Assembly (NCBI RefSeq): GCF_000718785.1
Contig: NZ_JOCA01000006.1
Span: forward strand, 62,001 to 126,000
From: Streptomyces sp. NRRL WC-3626
GTDB lineage: Bacteria > Actinomycetota > Actinomycetes > Streptomycetales > Streptomycetaceae
DNA length: 64,000 nt
Reading direction: 5' to 3'
The translations under genes and the position numbers were made by a program. Of this stretch, positions 61,951 through 64,000 are shown one piece after another. Position 1 is the stretch's first letter; each line of letters begins with the position of its first letter. Below the pieces are notes generated by a model. The model ran no database searches. It saw nothing but the letters and a program-made list of their open reading frames with translations, and had not been told where the DNA came from.

Positions 61951-62134
61951 GTGCGCTCCTTTGGAAGGTGATCCGCGGGGAACCGGGGATCGGGGTCCGG
62001 GGATCGGGGGGTCCGGGGGTCGCTGAAGGAAACTGCCAGGAGGTCAGCAATATCTGGGAAGTTTCTGCCAGTCAAGAGAATGCGCAGCAACCGGCGAGGG
62101 TCCGTCACCGGGGCAGGGGGAGTGGGCGGCCGGC

Positions 62135-63052
62135 TCAGCGGGGCGTGTGCGCCGACACCTCGGGCCAGTGCTCCCGCAGCGTACGGACGGTCTCCGCGAT
62201 CGCCGGACGGCGGGCCGCGCCGGTACGCCACAGCGCGTACAGCCGTCGTACGGGCATGGGGTCGAGCGGCACCTCCGCCACCCCCTTCGGCAGCGGGCCG
62301 CGCCCCAGCCGGGGGATCAGCGCGATACCGAGCCCGGCCGCGACCAGGGCGACCAGGGTCGGGTTCTCGTCGGCCTGGTGGACGATCTCCGGCTCGTGCC
62401 CGGCGGTGCGCAGGGTGCGCACCAGCCACTCGTGGCAGACCCGCCCCGGCGGCTGGCAGATCCACCGCTCCCCGCCCAGCTCCTCCCGCCGTACGGCCGT
62501 ACGCCCCGCGAAGGCGTGACCCTCGGGCACCAGCAGATCGCACAGGTCGTCGCCGATGACCGCCTGGTCCACGCCCGCCGGGGCGGGCAGGGGCGCGATG
62601 TCCCAGTCGTGCGCGATGACGAGATCGACGGCGCCCTTGGCGACGAGGTCCACGGAGAGATGGGGGTCGATCTCGGTGAGCCGGGTGTCGAGCGTGGGGT
62701 GCCGGAGGGCCAGGTCGGCGAGTACGGGCGGCATCAGCCCGCGCGCCGCCGACGCGAACGCCGCGATGGTCAGCCGCCCGGCCGGCACCCCGCGCCGCTC
62801 CTCCAGCTCGGTCTCCGCCCGCTCCACGATGGCCATCAACTCACGCGCGGCCGCGACCAGTTGGTGTGCCTCGTCGGTCAGTCGTACGCTCCGGCCCTCG
62901 CGCTCGAGAAGCACCGTCCGTGTCTCCCGTTCCAGCTTGGCGATCTGCTGGGAGACGGCGGAGGAGGTGTAGCCGAGGGCCACGGCGGCGGCGCCGACGG
63001 TGCCGTGGACGGAGACGGCGTGCAGGGCGCGCAGCCGCTGGAGGTCGAGCAT
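62135..63052 (-). CDS. LysR-family regulator of the divergent EamA exporter
   Basis: The 305-residue protein begins MLDLQRLRALHAVSVHGTVGAAAVALGYTSSAVSQQIAKLE, a standard LysR HTH, followed by the linker helix (LTDEAHQLVAAARELMAIVERAETELEE) and a periplasmic-binding-type effector domain from ~residue 90. LysR regulators typically bind their own divergent promoter; here that is a 141-bp gap with four imperfect repeats and an EamA transporter on the other side. The effector is unknown. Confidence 0.92.
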   Translation of the reverse strand: MLDLQRLRALHAVSVHGTVGAAAVALGYTSSAVSQQIAKLERETRTVLLEREGRSVRLTDEAHQLVAAARELMAIVERAETELEERRGVPAGRLTIAAFASAARGLMPPVLADLALRHPTLDTRLTEIDPHLSVDLVAKGAVDLVIAHDWDIAPLPAPAGVDQAVIGDDLCDLLVPEGHAFAGRTAVRREELGGERWICQPPGRVCHEWLVRTLRTAGHEPEIVHQADENPTLVALVAAGLGIALIPRLGRGPLPKGVAEVPLDPMPVRRLYALWRTGAARRPAIAETVRTLREHWPEVSAHTPR

Positions 63053-63073
63053 GACGGCTCCCGGTACGGATCA

Positions 63074-63135
63074 GCGGTGCTTCATTGGGCGGCGGTGCTT
63101 CGGTGATGGCGGTGCATTGATTAGCGGTGCTTCAT
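63074..63135. repeat. Four imperfect 12-bp direct repeats in the LysR/EamA promoter
   Basis: GCGGTGCTTCAT (63074), GCGGTGCTTCGG (63092), GCGGTGCATTGA (63109) and GCGGTGCTTCAT (63124) recur at 15-18 bp spacing. They could be regulator-binding repeats or replication slippage. Confidence 0.7.
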
Positions 63136-63193
63136 CCAACCATGCAGGAATCTTCGCTGGTGCTGAAGTGTGGGGGGCGGTGATCCTCGACGT

Positions 63194-64000
63194 ATGCGAC
63201 CTTCCCACCTGCTTCTCGCCGTCCTCGTCACCGCCGTGTGGGGAGTGAACTTCACCGTCATCGAGGTCGGGCTCGACCACTTCCCGCCGCTGCTGTTCTC
63301 CGCCCTGCGCTTCCTGGTGGCGGCGCTGCCGGCGGTGTTCTTCGTGGGGCGGCCCAAGGTGGCGTGGAAGTGGATCGTGGGGGTGGGGCTGGCGCTGGGG
63401 GTGGCCAAGTTCGGGCTGCTGTTCGTCGGCATGGACGCGGGCATGCCGGGCGGGCTGTCGTCCCTGGTGCTGCAGATCCAGGCGGTGTTCACGGCGCTGT
63501 TCGCGTTCGCGCTCCTGGGCGAACGCCCTTCGCGGATACGGCTGGTGGGCATGACGGTCGCCCTGGCCGGGATCGGTGTGGCCGCCGTGGACGAGGGCAC
63601 GTCGGGCCCGCTGCTCGGCTTCGCCCTGGTCGTCGCGGCGGCGGCCTGCTGGGGTGTCTCCAACATCCTCACCCGCAGGGCGGCACCCCCGGACGCCCTG
63701 AACTTCATGATCTGGGTGAGCACGGTGCCGGTGTTGCCGCTGCTCGGCCTCTCCCTGCTGCTGGAGGGCCCGTCGCGGGACCTGGACGCGCTGCGCGGCC
63801 TGGACTGGGCGGGCGCGGGCACGGTGCTCTTCGTCGCCTGGGTCGCCACGGTGTTCGGCTTCGGCGCCTGGGGGTGGCTGCTGCGCCGCCACCCCGCGTC
63901 GACGGTCGCGCCGTTCTCCCTGCTCGTCCCGGTCTTCGGGATGTCGTCGGCCGCGCTGTTCCTGGGCGAGTCGGTGACCCCGCTGCGGTGGTGCGCGGCG
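63194..64000 (+). CDS. EamA (DMT) family exporter, 3' end outside window
   Basis: The visible 269 residues begin MRPSHLLLAVLVTAVWGVNFTVIEVGLDHFPP, the typical first helix of EamA proteins (WGxNFxxIKxGL). About nine hydrophobic helices are visible in two repeated halves; the second starts at LLGFALVVAAAACWGVSNILTRR. VLQIQAVFTALFAFALLGERPS and FSLLVPVFGMSSAALFLGESVT show the E-R/E-S ends of the repeats. Relatives (YdcZ/RhtA/EamA) export amino acids or metabolites. The frame is open to the last base. Confidence 0.92.
   Translation, partial: MRPSHLLLAVLVTAVWGVNFTVIEVGLDHFPPLLFSALRFLVAALPAVFFVGRPKVAWKWIVGVGLALGVAKFGLLFVGMDAGMPGGLSSLVLQIQAVFTALFAFALLGERPSRIRLVGMTVALAGIGVAAVDEGTSGPLLGFALVVAAAACWGVSNILTRRAAPPDALNFMIWVSTVPVLPLLGLSLLLEGPSRDLDALRGLDWAGAGTVLFVAWVATVFGFGAWGWLLRRHPASTVAPFSLLVPVFGMSSAALFLGESVTPLRWCAA

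Overview
This is high-GC actinobacterial chromosome and almost certainly Streptomyces. Coding third positions are nearly all G or C, GTG and TTG starts are common, and the window carries adpA with a rare in-frame TTA codon, a desferrioxamine (des) cluster with iron boxes, a cellobiose (ceb) locus with TGGGAGCGCTCCCA operators, and a DUF397/DUF5753 regulator pair. From memory, the order of the conserved genes (ceb-bglC, orn, adpA, glmS, des, leucine catabolism, acdH, agmatinase) matches the adpA neighbourhood of S. coelicolor. The identification rests on the sequence itself; no database was searched.

Layout. 0-7 kb: end of a TPR-type regulator gene, a small unknown protein, a spermidine-synthase-like protein, a membrane-anchored protein, a two-component system and a secreted CBM2-GH18 chitinase. 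7-13.4 kb: cellobiose uptake and hydrolysis (cebR, cebEFG, bglC) with two operators. 13.4-18.3 kb: an imine-reductase-like enzyme with a divergent HxlR regulator, tRNA-His, orn, adpA with an 0.8 kb upstream region, and a universal stress protein. 18.3-21.9 kb: dispersed repeats, glmS, a small partner and a DUF4429/SHOCT protein. 21.9-28.2 kb: desABCD and desE with two iron boxes and no desF. 28.3-32.4 kb: a three-gene cell-wall cassette (DUF1906 hydrolase, membrane protein, M15-like protein lacking its metal ligands) divergent from a stand-alone LuxR-type HTH. 32.5-41.1 kb: leucine/isovalerate catabolism (acyl-CoA dehydrogenase, HMG-CoA lyase, biotin-dependent carboxylase pair) under a divergent TetR, then acdH and a thioesterase. 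41.2-46.4 kb: a conserved protein, a PucR regulator, and a ureohydrolase/ThDP-decarboxylase operon that fits arginine use through 2-ketoarginine and guanidinobutyrate. 46.4-48.4 kb: XRE regulator, flavin reductase, I36-type inhibitor. 48.7-53.3 kb: accessory block with an RloA/RloB (AbiL/PARIS-like) defence pair, a relic of a type I restriction specificity subunit, the DUF397/XRE pair, two small unknown genes and a broken metallopeptidase. 53.3-64 kb: secreted nuclease, fused heterodimeric-type ABC exporter, small secreted protein, S28-like tripeptidyl aminopeptidase, secreted NagZ-like GH3, LysR and an EamA exporter cut by the window end.

The best candidates for under-described biology are the DUF1906/membrane/pseudo-M15 cassette with its palindromic control region, the RloAB pair beside an hsdS relic, and the proposed 2-ketoarginine route. 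Regulatory DNA is unusually legible here: a 43-bp palindrome containing the desA iron box, a CebR operator lying over the bglC ribosome binding site and start codon, and three related palindromes joining the leucine operon to acdH.
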